From contig CAWELN010000007.1 of the NCBI GenBank assembly GCA_963809795.1, forward strand, positions 180,288-244,287: a stretch of DNA of 64,000 nt, written 5' to 3'. This DNA comes from DASUAS01 sp963809795. GTDB lineage: Bacteria > Actinomycetota > Acidimicrobiia > IMCC26256 > DASPTH01. A model generated the notes under the pieces. The model had not been told where the DNA came from, searched no databases, and was given only the letters and a program-made list of their open reading frames with translations. Of the stretch, positions 27,950 through 36,272 are shown in pieces. The position numbers were made by a program, and so were the translations under genes. How positions within the stretch are numbered: the first letter of the stretch is position 1; each line of letters opens with the position of its first letter.

Positions 27950-28870
27950 ATGGAGTGGGCACCTCTGTCGACGCCCATTGTCGTAGGCGACACCCCAGTG
28001 CAGCTCTTGGCCGCGATCGTCGAGTCGTCGGACGATGCGATCGTGGCCACCACCCTGGACGGCACGGTCCTCAGCTGGAATCGCGGCGCCGAGGAGCTCT
28101 ACGGCTACTCGGCCGGAGAGATGTTGGGCCAGAAGATCGCCGGCGTCGTCCCGCCGGATCGCGCCGACGAGCTCGCGGAGATCCTGGCTCGCGTGGGCGC
28201 GGGGGAGCACGTCCACCACTACGAGACGGTCCGTCGGCACAAGAACGGGAGCATCCTCGATGTCTCCGTCACCATCTCCCCGATCCTCGACCCGGCCGGC
28301 GCAACGGTCAGCGTGTCGACGATCGAGCGCGACATCACACCACAGAAGCAACTGCAGCAGCTGCTTGCCCATCGTGCACTCCATGATGCGCTGACGAATC
28401 TCCCCAACCGCGTGCTGTTGCGCGATCGCATCGAGAGCGCACTCGCGCGTGCCCAACGAGACGGAAGCGGCGTCGCCGTCCTCTTTCTGGACCTCGACGG
28501 GTTCAAGGTGCTCAACGACACCCACGGACACGCTGCTGGCGATGCGATCCTCCGTGTCGTCGCCGAACGACTTCGCGCGGCGGTGAGGACGGACGACACC
28601 GTCGCGCGTTTCGGCGGCGACGAGTTCGTCATCGTCTGTCACGACGTCGTCAACGAGGAGCGAGCGGGCACGATCGCGCACCGGGTGGCGGCGGCGGTGG
28701 CGGTGCCGGTCGCGCTCCACGGACGTGACGTCGTGGTCAACGCCAGCATCGGAGTCGTGCTGGGTCGACCGGGCGCGGTCCCTGACGTCCTCGTCCACGA
28801 TGCCGACACCGCGATGTACGACGCGAAGCACCACAGCCGCGCCGCCGCCGACGACGCCGGCGGCAGCTGA
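27950..28870 (+). CDS. PAS-GGDEF diguanylate cyclase
   Basis: About 306 residues from ATG 27950, which has GGGAAGGA about nine bases upstream; a GTG at 27929 is in frame. A PAS domain comes first (IVESSDDAIVATTLDGTVLS, SWNRGAEELYGYSAGEMLG), then a GGDEF domain with an intact signature (RFGGDEFVIVC) and the dimer segment DALTNLPNRVLLRDRIE. The C-terminus is short and there is no EAL domain. It should make c-di-GMP in response to a PAS-bound signal. It stands alone among small enzymes. Confidence 0.9.
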   Translation: MEWAPLSTPIVVGDTPVQLLAAIVESSDDAIVATTLDGTVLSWNRGAEELYGYSAGEMLGQKIAGVVPPDRADELAEILARVGAGEHVHHYETVRRHKNGSILDVSVTISPILDPAGATVSVSTIERDITPQKQLQQLLAHRALHDALTNLPNRVLLRDRIESALARAQRDGSGVAVLFLDLDGFKVLNDTHGHAAGDAILRVVAERLRAAVRTDDTVARFGGDEFVIVCHDVVNEERAGTIAHRVAAAVAVPVALHGRDVVVNASIGVVLGRPGAVPDVLVHDADTAMYDAKHHSRAAADDAGGS

Positions 28871-28924
28871 TCGTGACCGGCGTCGCGGTCGTCGGCATCG
28901 ACGTCACTGACCGAAGGGTGCGCG

Positions 28925-29329
28925 GTGGCGACGATCGATGACGTCGCTCGCCTGGTGTCGGAGCTGCCGGACGTCACCGAGTCGGAGCGCCACGGCAACC
29001 GCACCTGGTTCGTGCACGGCAAGGCCTTCGCCTGGGATCGGCCGTTCAGCAAGGCCGACCTCCGCCGCTTCGGTGACGAGGAGCCGCCCGCGGGCCCGAT
29101 CCTCGCGGTGCGGACGGCCGACCTGCACGAGAAGGAGTCGGTGCTGGCCGAGGGGAAGCGCGGCTTCTTCACCATCCCGCACTTCGACGGGTACGCGGCG
29201 GTCCTGATCCAGCTGCGGACGGTCGGCAAGCGAGCGCTGCGCGAGGCCGTCGTCGACGGCTGGCTCGCGTGCGCGCCGCGCGCGGTCGCGGACGAGTATG
29301 CCGCGCGACCGCGATCGCGCCGTCGCTGA
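28925..29329 (+). CDS. MmcQ/YjbR family protein
   Basis: A protein of 134 residues. The pattern DVARLVSELPDVTESERHGN, TWFVHGKAFAWDR and GFFTIPHFDGYAAVLIQL matches the MmcQ/YjbR family (a CyaY-like fold of unknown function, sometimes called DNA-binding). The GTG start at 28925 follows a GAAGGG stretch. The C-terminal tail is arginine-rich (ARPRSRRR). Confidence 0.8.
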   Translation: MATIDDVARLVSELPDVTESERHGNRTWFVHGKAFAWDRPFSKADLRRFGDEEPPAGPILAVRTADLHEKESVLAEGKRGFFTIPHFDGYAAVLIQLRTVGKRALREAVVDGWLACAPRAVADEYAARPRSRRR

Positions 29330-29436
29330 GTCGTCCTCGACGCCCCGTCGGTTCGGGCGTCGCCGGATCGACGAGGTAGACCTGCGCACCGGAACGGTGC
29401 CGACCGGGCCGCACGAGCGACACGCGGAGGTGATCC

Positions 29437-29895
29437 ATGGGAATCCTGACCGCCGACATGCGCCGCATGGTCGAGACGCAACTCGGCTTCGTGGCGACCG
29501 TGTGCGCCGATGGGACGCCCAACCTGTCGCCCAAGGGCTCGACCGCGGTGTGGGACGACGATCACCTCGTCTTCGCGGATCTCCGGTCGCCCGGGACGGT
29601 CGAGAACCTGCGAGCGAACGCGAGCGTCGAGATCAACGTCGTGGACCAGCTGGTGCGCAAGGGGTACCGGTTCAAGGGGACCGGAGCGGTGCACACCGAC
29701 GGCGAGGTCTTCGAGCGTGGCGTCCGGTTCTACGAGGCACGCGGCACGGTGCGCGCACGCGACCGCATCCGCGGGATCGTGATCGTGACGGTCCAGCGGG
29801 CGTTGCCGGTCACGTCACCGTCCTACGACGTCGGGGCCACCGAGGACGAGCTGCGCGAGCGCTACCGGGCGACGCTCACGGCCGGGCCTCCGTGA
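29437..29895 (+). CDS. Pyridoxamine 5'-phosphate oxidase family protein
   Basis: A protein of 152 residues: LGFVATVCADGTPNLSPKGS, then VFADLRSPGTVENLRANASV and VVDQLVRKGYRFKGTG, a well-conserved split-barrel flavoprotein pattern. The GGAGGTGATCC region just upstream of ATG 29437 is an excellent ribosome site. The specific substrate is unknown. Confidence 0.85.
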   Translation: MGILTADMRRMVETQLGFVATVCADGTPNLSPKGSTAVWDDDHLVFADLRSPGTVENLRANASVEINVVDQLVRKGYRFKGTGAVHTDGEVFERGVRFYEARGTVRARDRIRGIVIVTVQRALPVTSPSYDVGATEDELRERYRATLTAGPP

Positions 29896-29943
29896 TGACG
29901 GGCGGTGCCCGCGCGCCGCGTTGGTCGTCGACGTCCCCGTACC

Positions 29944-30846
29944 ATGCGGGGCGTGCGCGTCGTGTCGCTGTTGCCGTCGGCGACCGAGATCGTGTTCGCC
30001 CTGGGCCGGGGTGACGATCTCGTCGGGGTGACGTTCGAGTGCGACCACCCGGCGGAGGCGAGGGACCGCCGGGTGGTCTCGACCTCGTCGCTGCCGGACG
30101 GATTGACCCCGGCCGAGATCGATGCGGTGGTCTCGGACCGCGTGGCCGCCGGTGAGGACCTCTACCACCTCGACGAGCAGGCGCTCGCCGACCTCGACGC
30201 CGACGTCATCCTCACCCAGGACCTCTGCGCGGTGTGCGCAGTCGACCTGGACCGGGTCGACGACGCGCTCGCCTACCTCGGGTGCTCGGCGAGGGTCGTC
30301 ACCCTCGACCCGTCGTCGCTCGACGACGTCATCGACTCGATCCGCGTGGTCGGCGACGTCCTGGGGGTGGCCGAGGACGCGGCGCGCCTCGTCGGCTCGT
30401 TGCGCCGGCGGCTCGAATCACTCTCGAGCTCGCTGCGCGACGCGCCGCCACGCGACGTCGTCGTGCTCGAGTGGACCGATCCGCCGTTCAGCGCCGGTCA
30501 CTGGGTCCCTGATCTCGTGGTCGCCGGCGGGGGCGCGCCGTCGCTGGCGAACGGGGGACATGACTCGGTGCGCATGGAGTGGGGCGCGCTGAGCGCGAGC
30601 GGCGCCGAGGTCGTCGTGGTCGCCCCGTGCGGCTACCACCTGCAGCGTTCCGCCGAGCTGGCCCGGCAGCTGGTCGACACGGGCCGGCTCCCGGGCGGTG
30701 CGGAGGTCTGGGCGGTCGACGCCGACAGCCACTTCGTCCGACCCGGGCCGCGCCTGGTGGAGGGCGCCGAGATCATGGCCCGGATCCTGCACCCGGACCG
30801 CGTGGGAGCCCCGGGACCGGACCAGGCCCGCCGGGTGGACACCTGA
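29944..30846 (+). CDS. Cobalamin/iron-chelate binding protein (BtuF-like, no signal peptide)
   Basis: A protein of 300 residues with the helical-backbone metal receptor fold: RVVSLLPSATEIVFALGRGD at the start, VGVTFECDHP, and ADVILTQDLCAVCAVD in the first lobe. There is no signal peptide, so this is the cytosolic cobalamin-binding-like subgroup and not a transporter receptor. The ATG at 29944 is chosen because the fold begins a few residues later. It converges on the TetR gene. Confidence 0.8.
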   Translation: MRGVRVVSLLPSATEIVFALGRGDDLVGVTFECDHPAEARDRRVVSTSSLPDGLTPAEIDAVVSDRVAAGEDLYHLDEQALADLDADVILTQDLCAVCAVDLDRVDDALAYLGCSARVVTLDPSSLDDVIDSIRVVGDVLGVAEDAARLVGSLRRRLESLSSSLRDAPPRDVVVLEWTDPPFSAGHWVPDLVVAGGGAPSLANGGHDSVRMEWGALSASGAEVVVVAPCGYHLQRSAELARQLVDTGRLPGGAEVWAVDADSHFVRPGPRLVEGAEIMARILHPDRVGAPGPDQARRVDT

Positions 30847-30867
30847 CGGTCGGGGAGCGTCGTCCGC

Positions 30868-31506
30868 TCAGGCCTCGGTCACGGGCTCGACGTCACGGCA
30901 GAGGGTGCGTTCGGCCATCGCGGTGAGGGTGGTCGCCACCTCGTCGCCGCTCATGCCGCGGCCGGTGTAGAGCGAGTCGAAGCTGGCGAAGCTGGCGAGC
31001 ACCCACAGCACGTCGGCCGCCTCCTCGACGGTGACGTCGGCCCGGAGCTGACCCTGCTCGTCCAGCCGCCGGGCCAGGTACTCCATCCCGCCCCATCGTC
31101 GTTCCTCCAGCCGGACCATCGCGCCGCCCACCGATTCCGGGTCGAGCGCCGACATCGAGAAGAGCGCCACCGCCACGTCACGGAGCGCGACGAAGATCTG
31201 CACGCCCGCCCGCAGCCCGCCGCGCAGGTGCTCGCGGGCGTCGGGGTGGGCCACCGCCTCGGTGAGGTCGGCCAGGCCCGCCCGGGTCCACAGCTCGGTC
31301 GCGAGGGCGTCGAACAGGCCCGCCCGCGACCCGAAGACCAGGTACACCGTCGTGCGGGCCACCGCCGCCCGCGTGGCGATCTCGTCCATGCTCACCGGCT
31401 CCGTCGGCGCTTCCCGGAGCCGTTGCTCGAGCGCGTCGAGGATGCGCCGACGGGTCGCGGCGGACGACTCCGCCCGCAGCCGCTGCTCGTACTTCCGCGA
31501 CGCCAC
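30868..31506 (-). CDS. TetR family regulator
   Basis: A protein of 212 residues. The N-terminal helix-turn-helix (MDEIATRAAVARTTVYLVFG) fits TetR, followed by a helical ligand domain. The start is GTG at 31506. It is divergent from the FAD monooxygenase, with about 90 bases between, and is the likely local repressor of that gene. Confidence 0.88.
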   Translation of the reverse strand: MASRKYEQRLRAESSAATRRRILDALEQRLREAPTEPVSMDEIATRAAVARTTVYLVFGSRAGLFDALATELWTRAGLADLTEAVAHPDAREHLRGGLRAGVQIFVALRDVAVALFSMSALDPESVGGAMVRLEERRWGGMEYLARRLDEQGQLRADVTVEEAADVLWVLASFASFDSLYTGRGMSGDEVATTLTAMAERTLCRDVEPVTEA

Positions 31507-31529
31507 GCCGGTGAACGTAGCATTTTCAC

Positions 31530-31556
31530 TTGACAACCTGTATTTCAAACTACATT
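31530..31556 (+). promoter_or_regulatory. Candidate promoter of the FAD monooxygenase with a short inverted repeat
   Basis: TTGACA (31530-31535) and TACATT (31551-31556) are spaced by 15 bases in the divergent region. TGTA (39-42) and TACA (51-54) form a short inverted repeat in the spacer that a TetR dimer could use. The spacing is a little short, so the exact boxes are uncertain. Confidence 0.4.
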
Positions 31557-31594
31557 CTGTTGCTCGGAAGGGACGCGAGGACAGGAGGCCCGGG

Positions 31595-33070
31595 ATGACC
31601 GGTACGGCCGGGATCGACGAGTACGAGTACGAGGTCGTGATCGTGGGCGCGGGGGCCGCGGGGCTGGCGACGGCGGCGGCGCTCGGGGACCACGGGGTCG
31701 CGACGCTGCTGGTGGAGGCGCGGACGGAGCCGCCGACGCTGCCCCGGGCGACGGTGATCAGCACCCGCTCGATGGAGCTGCTGCGGGCCTGGGGCCTCGA
31801 GGAGGAGACGCTCGCCGGCGGGGTCGACGCCGACGTCTGGCTCTGGGAGTGCCCGACGCTCGCCCGCGCCGCCGAGGGCACCGCGCACGCGGTCGGGTAC
31901 CCGACCCGCGAGCAGGCCGCGGTCGTCAGCCCGTGCGCGCCCGGGACCGTGCCGCAGGACTGGCTCGAGGCGGTGCTGCGGCGGCACGTCGGCGCCCTGC
32001 CCGGCACCCGGGTCGAGCTCGGCACCGAGCTGGTCGGGGTCGAGGACGCGCCCGACGGGATCCGCGCCACGGTGCGCGACCGCCACGGCAGGCGCCGCGA
32101 CGTGCGGGCCCGCTACCTCGTCGGGGCCGACGGGGGGCACAGCGCGGTGCGCCGGTTGCTCGGCGTCGGGATGGAGGAGCACGCCGGCGCGTACGGCGGC
32201 GTGCAGGTCGTGTTCCGGGCGCCCCTCGGGCCGCTGCTCGAAGACGTCCGCTACGCGCTCTACTTCGTCACCACCCCGAGCGCGCCCGGGTTGTTCCTCC
32301 CGGCCGGGCGGGGCGACCGCTGGGTCTACGGACCGTCGTCGCCCTCCGAGGCCGGCGAGCCACCCGACCTCGATCCGGGACGGTTCGCCGCGCTGATCCG
32401 CGCCGGATCGGGCCTCGTCGACCTCGATCCCGTGATCGAGCGGATCGGGCCGTTCCTCTCGCCGGGCGAGGTCGCCGACCGGTTCCGCGTCGGTCGCGTG
32501 TTCCTGGCGGGCGACGCCGCGCACCGGGTCACGCCGCGGGGAGGCACCGGCATGAACACCGCGCTGCAGAGCGGCTACGACCTCGGTTGGAAGATCGCGT
32601 GGGTGCTGCAGGGCTGGGCGGATCCCGCGCTGCTCGACACCTACGAGAGCGAGCGGCGCGTCGTGGCGGAGCACAACGTGGTCCGCTCCACCGATCCGGA
32701 CGGGAGCCGGCGGCCGGTCGTCGACGAGCTGAACGTCGACCTCGGCGGTCGGGTGCGGCACGCGTGGCTACCGTCGGCGTCCGGTCGGCGCTCCACCCTC
32801 GATCTCCTCGGGCCCGGATGGACGCTGTTCGTCGGCGCGGCGGCGCCCGCGTGGGAGCGGGCCGCCGCGTCCACGGCCGCACCGTGCACCGTCCGCCGGC
32901 TCGAGCCGGTGACGGCGCGGGCCCTCGGCGTGCTCGGCGACGGCGCGCTCCTGGTGAGACCGGACGGGGTGCCCGTCGGTGCCTGGTCGACGATCGCCGG
33001 CCGGACCGAGCTGCCCGGAGCGTGGGCGCACCCGGGGACGGCCCCGGCGCTCGATCTCGCCGTCGCCTGA
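31595..33070 (+). CDS. FAD-dependent aromatic monooxygenase-like protein
   Basis: A protein of 491 residues. FAD motifs are complete: GxGxxG in VVIVGAGAAGLATAAALGDH, the middle DG motif YLVGADGGHSAVRRLLG, and the GD motif VFLAGDAAHRVTPRGGTGMN. These define the group A flavoprotein hydroxylases (phenol or polyketide hydroxylases). A ribosome site AGGAGG lies at 31583-31588. The C-terminal thioredoxin-like domain of larger members seems short. It is divergent from a TetR gene and likely detoxifies or starts catabolism of an aromatic. Confidence 0.88.
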   Translation: MTGTAGIDEYEYEVVIVGAGAAGLATAAALGDHGVATLLVEARTEPPTLPRATVISTRSMELLRAWGLEEETLAGGVDADVWLWECPTLARAAEGTAHAVGYPTREQAAVVSPCAPGTVPQDWLEAVLRRHVGALPGTRVELGTELVGVEDAPDGIRATVRDRHGRRRDVRARYLVGADGGHSAVRRLLGVGMEEHAGAYGGVQVVFRAPLGPLLEDVRYALYFVTTPSAPGLFLPAGRGDRWVYGPSSPSEAGEPPDLDPGRFAALIRAGSGLVDLDPVIERIGPFLSPGEVADRFRVGRVFLAGDAAHRVTPRGGTGMNTALQSGYDLGWKIAWVLQGWADPALLDTYESERRVVAEHNVVRSTDPDGSRRPVVDELNVDLGGRVRHAWLPSASGRRSTLDLLGPGWTLFVGAAAPAWERAAASTAAPCTVRRLEPVTARALGVLGDGALLVRPDGVPVGAWSTIAGRTELPGAWAHPGTAPALDLAVA

Positions 33071-33315
33071 GCCGGGCCCCGCCTCGGGTGCGCCGACGGG
33101 CCGGCGGACCGGCCGGGCGCCGACCGGTGGCTGCCGGGGCGGGTCCTTCTCCGTTAGGGTGGGCCGTTCCTCGTGGTCGACGAGATCGGGACTCCATCAG
33201 CGCTCCGGCGCTGCCGTAGATCCTGGTGATCGTCGACGTTCTCGTCCGGCTCCAGACTCCAGGCCGAGCGTGACGACCCGCCGAAGCTGCGCTGACCTGG
33301 GATAGGACGGAGATC

Positions 33316-34368
33316 ATGGTGACGACGACCGAGGGCATCCTGGAGCGCCCGCGCGCGACCGACGACCGCGACGGCCGCACCCGCACCCGCACCGAGGAAG
33401 AGTCGTGCCGCAGCGAGATCGGGCGGTACGCGCGTCCGGACCCGGGCCGCAGCCTCTTCGGCCTCGCGACGTCGCTCCTCCCGTTCCTCGCGCTGTGGAC
33501 GCTGATGTACCTGGCGCTGCCCGTGTCGTACCTGCTCGTCCTGGTGCTGGCGGTGCCCGCCGCCGGGTTCCTGGTGCGCACCTACATCGTCTTCCACGAC
33601 TGCACCCATGGCTCGTACTTCTCCAGCCGTCGGGCGAACGCGTGGGTCGGCTCGGTCCTCGGGCTCGTGGTGCTCACGCCGTACGCGCGCTGGCGTCACG
33701 AGCACACCGTCCACCACGCGACCTCGGGTGACCTCGACCGTCGTGGGGTTGGCGACGTACCGATGATGAGCGTGGCCGAGTACGAGGCGAGCTCGGCGGG
33801 TGGTCGCTTGGGGTACCGCGCGTTCCGCAACCCGTTCGTGATGTTCGGGCTCGGGTCCATGTACTCGACGTTCGTGCTGCAACGCTGGGCCGGCCGCAGT
33901 GCCTCGGCGCGCGACCGTCGCAGCGTCTGGAGCACCAACCTGGTCGCCGCCGTCGCGGTCGGGGCGCTCTGCTGGTGGCTCGGCTGGCAGGCCGTCCTCC
34001 TGGTGGAGATGCCGCTCGTGGTGCTGGCGGGCGCGGTCGGCATCTGGCTCTTCTACGTGCAGCACCAGTTCGAGGGCACCGCGTGGACCCGCACGCCGGA
34101 ATGGCGGTTCTCCGACGCCGCGCTGCACGGCAGCTCGTACCTGGCGCTCCCGCGCGTGCTGCAGTTCTTCACCGGCAACATCGGGTTCCACCACGTCCAC
34201 CACCTCAACCCGCGGATCCCCAACTACAACCTCCAACGGGCGCACGACGGGCAGGCCGTCCTCCGCGCCGTTCCCGCGCTGTCGCTCCGTGACGGACTGC
34301 GGGCGACCCGGCTGAAGCTGTGGGACGAGAGCGCCGGGCGCCTCGTGCCGTGGCCGAGGACGGTGTAG
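33316..34368 (+). CDS. Fatty acid desaturase family protein
   Basis: A protein of 350 residues with the three histidine boxes of membrane di-iron desaturases: FHDCTHGS, HEHTVHH and GFHHVHHLNP, and about four transmembrane helices. Such enzymes introduce double bases in acyl chains or hydroxylate them. The 245 bases upstream hold no gene I can support; the ATG at 33316 follows a GGACGGAG stretch. Confidence 0.9.
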   Translation: MVTTTEGILERPRATDDRDGRTRTRTEEESCRSEIGRYARPDPGRSLFGLATSLLPFLALWTLMYLALPVSYLLVLVLAVPAAGFLVRTYIVFHDCTHGSYFSSRRANAWVGSVLGLVVLTPYARWRHEHTVHHATSGDLDRRGVGDVPMMSVAEYEASSAGGRLGYRAFRNPFVMFGLGSMYSTFVLQRWAGRSASARDRRSVWSTNLVAAVAVGALCWWLGWQAVLLVEMPLVVLAGAVGIWLFYVQHQFEGTAWTRTPEWRFSDAALHGSSYLALPRVLQFFTGNIGFHHVHHLNPRIPNYNLQRAHDGQAVLRAVPALSLRDGLRATRLKLWDESAGRLVPWPRTV

Positions 34369-34389
34369 GGCGTCCCGCGCGTCGTCCGG

Positions 34390-34755
34390 TCACCAGGTGT
34401 CGTCGGGTCGTGGTGCGAGGACGCAGAAGGCGTTGTCCTCGGGATCGGCGAGCACGACCCAGGTCGCGTCGGCCGGCTGGCCCACGTCGACGGTTCGCGC
34501 ACCGAGGGCGAGGATCCGCTCGACCTCGGCGGCCTGGTCGTCCGGCGCCAGGTCGAGGTGCACCGGGCTCTTCCGGCGGCGGTGGCCCTCGGTCTTGACG
34601 AACTCGATCCCGGGGAACGACGCCGGACCGGGGGCGATCCCCACGACGTCGGGCGCCGAGCTCACGATCTGGTAACCGAGGACCTCGCACCAGAACCCCG
34701 CCAGCCGGTGCGGCTCCTCGCAGTCGACCGCGACGCTGAACCATCGTGCTGCCAT
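34390..34755 (-). CDS. VOC (glyoxalase-like) family protein
   Basis: A protein of 121 residues: ARWFSVAVDCEEPHRLAGFW, VLGYQIVSS, SPVHLDLAPDDQAAEVERI and WVVLADPEDNAFCVLAPRP form the paired beta-alpha-beta units of the VOC superfamily. The metal-binding residues are partly kept (H in VHLDL). The start at 34755 faces the small gene that begins at 34775 on the other strand. Substrate unknown. Confidence 0.8.
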   Translation of the reverse strand: MAARWFSVAVDCEEPHRLAGFWCEVLGYQIVSSAPDVVGIAPGPASFPGIEFVKTEGHRRRKSPVHLDLAPDDQAAEVERILALGARTVDVGQPADATWVVLADPEDNAFCVLAPRPDDTW

Positions 34756-34774
34756 GGTCAGTACCCTCGCGCGC

Positions 34775-34957
34775 ATGTCGGTGACCAACCAGCGGGTGAC
34801 CTGTCCGGGCCCACTCATCGAGACGCGGCCCGGAGTCGGGGAGTGCGCGCGCGGTGAGTCGTGCGAGGCGCTCGCCATGAAGGACGACTACCTGTCCTAC
34901 CGCGGCGCCCACATGCGCGTGACGAGCGAGTGGCTGGAGCGGCGCACCGACGAGTGA
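34775..34957 (+). CDS. Small conserved-looking hypothetical protein
   Basis: A protein of 60 residues divergent from the VOC gene by 19 bases. It has several cysteines (TCPGPLIE, ECARGESCEAL) and a YLSYRGAHMRVTSEWLE end, which reads like a structured small protein and not random sequence. The family is unknown. Confidence 0.5.
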   Translation: MSVTNQRVTCPGPLIETRPGVGECARGESCEALAMKDDYLSYRGAHMRVTSEWLERRTDE

Positions 34958-34979
34958 CGCCGCCCGAATCGGCCGCGGG

Positions 34980-35636
34980 TCACTCCGCCGCGGTCCCGGC
35001 GTCGTCGAGCGCGGCGCGGATCAGCGCGCGGGCGGCCCACAACGAGACGTCGAGCTGCTCCTCGTCGCCGAGACCGCGGAGGTCCTGCAGCACGATGAGC
35101 GCCTCCCAGCCCACGACCATGGCCAGCGTGGAGACGAGTCGGTCGAAGGCGGCGTCCTCGAGCGACCCGCGGAGCGGCTCGAGCGCGCGCTCGATCCACC
35201 CGATGCGGCGATACCCCCGGATCGGTGTGGCGCCGTCGGCGGGACGGGGCGCGTCGACCGTGAGCCGGATCAGCGAGCGACCGAGGGGCAGCGTCTCGGT
35301 GGACATCGAGCCGAGGGCGCGGATCATGGCCGCGACCCGCTCCGCGGCGTCGTCGCCGACGTCGGCGGAGTCGATCGCGTCGTCGACCGGCGCCTGCGCC
35401 AGCAGTCCGAGCGTGGCGTCGAGGAGCAGCTGCTCGAGGGTCGGGAAGTAGGCGTAGACGGTCCGGCGGGACACGTCGGCCGCCTCGGCGATGTCGCCGA
35501 CCGAGGGGGTCACGCCCGAGCGGACGAGCGCGGCGGTGGCGTCCACGATCGCGGCGCGGGTGCGCCGGCGCTGGCGGAACCGGCCGGTCTCCACCGGCGT
35601 GGTCCCGTGCGACCCCTGGGGGCCGGTCGTCGCCAT
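34980..35636 (-). CDS. TetR family regulator
   Basis: A protein of 218 residues with an HTH (VGDIAEAADVSRRTVYAYFP) near residue 50 and a helical C-terminal domain. It is divergent from the monooxygenase-like gene at 35749. The AT-richer region between them holds a clear inverted repeat that is probably its operator. Confidence 0.88.
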   Translation of the reverse strand: MATTGPQGSHGTTPVETGRFRQRRRTRAAIVDATAALVRSGVTPSVGDIAEAADVSRRTVYAYFPTLEQLLLDATLGLLAQAPVDDAIDSADVGDDAAERVAAMIRALGSMSTETLPLGRSLIRLTVDAPRPADGATPIRGYRRIGWIERALEPLRGSLEDAAFDRLVSTLAMVVGWEALIVLQDLRGLGDEEQLDVSLWAARALIRAALDDAGTAAE

Positions 35637-35667
35637 GTGGTCCTCCGATCCGCCGGTGAGGAATTCG

Positions 35668-35719
35668 TTGACACGCCGGCCGGCTTAGTATACACATCTG
35701 TAGTAACTGCACAGGTGTG
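35668..35719 (+). promoter_or_regulatory. Promoter and TetR-type operator between 34980 and 35749 genes
   Basis: TTGACA at 35668-35673 and TATACA at 35689-35694 (15-base spacer) are followed by an inverted repeat CACATCTGT (35693-35701), nine bases, then ACAGGTGTG (35711-35719). The arms are 9 bp with one mismatch (T/C). The operator overlaps the -10 and the start of transcription, which fits repression by a TetR dimer of the downstream gene. Confidence 0.6.
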
Positions 35720-35748
35720 CAGTAACCAACGACCAAGGAGACTGGACC

Positions 35749-36123
35749 ATGGACTTCACCGATCCGAACGGCCGGACCGCCCACGGCGCGCAGGAGCACG
35801 CCGGCCCCGTCACGCTGATCAACAGCTTCGTGGTGCCGGAGGGCCGCGACGAGGCCTTCCTCGAGCTGTGGACCGAGACGAGCCGGTACTTCCGGGCGCA
35901 GCCCGGTTTCGTGTCGCTGCGGCTGCACCGGGCCGTGTCCTCGGACGCGCCGCACCGGTTCGTCAACGTGGCGGTCTGGGAGTCGGCCGCGCACTACCGG
36001 GCACCCCACCAGACCGAGGAGTTCATCCGCCTCGTGACGCAGGACGCGTGGCGCGAGTTCCCGAGCTCCCCGGCGCTCTACGAGGTCGTCGTCGAGCACG
36101 ACCTCGAGCCGAGCCGCGGCTGA
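35749..36123 (+). CDS. Antibiotic biosynthesis monooxygenase domain protein
   Basis: A protein of 124 residues. LINSFVVPEGRDEAFLELW, YFRAQPGFVSLRLHRAVSSD and FVNVAVWESAAHYRAP are the typical ABM ferredoxin-like half-barrel. These proteins act as cofactor-independent monooxygenases or haem-degrading-like enzymes. It lies directly behind the TetR operator and has AAGGAG upstream, so it is the likely regulated target. Confidence 0.85.
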   Translation: MDFTDPNGRTAHGAQEHAGPVTLINSFVVPEGRDEAFLELWTETSRYFRAQPGFVSLRLHRAVSSDAPHRFVNVAVWESAAHYRAPHQTEEFIRLVTQDAWREFPSSPALYEVVVEHDLEPSRG

Positions 36124-36272
36124 GCGGTGCGGGGCGGCGGGTCGCGACGGCATGCGGGCGATCTCGTCTGCGCCGCGGACCCGCCGCCTCTGCGAGCTCA
36201 CCCGCGACCGATCGCGATGAATTCGGGCCTGCTCCGCGGTCTCGATTGCGGGACGAGCCGAAGGAGCTGCCG

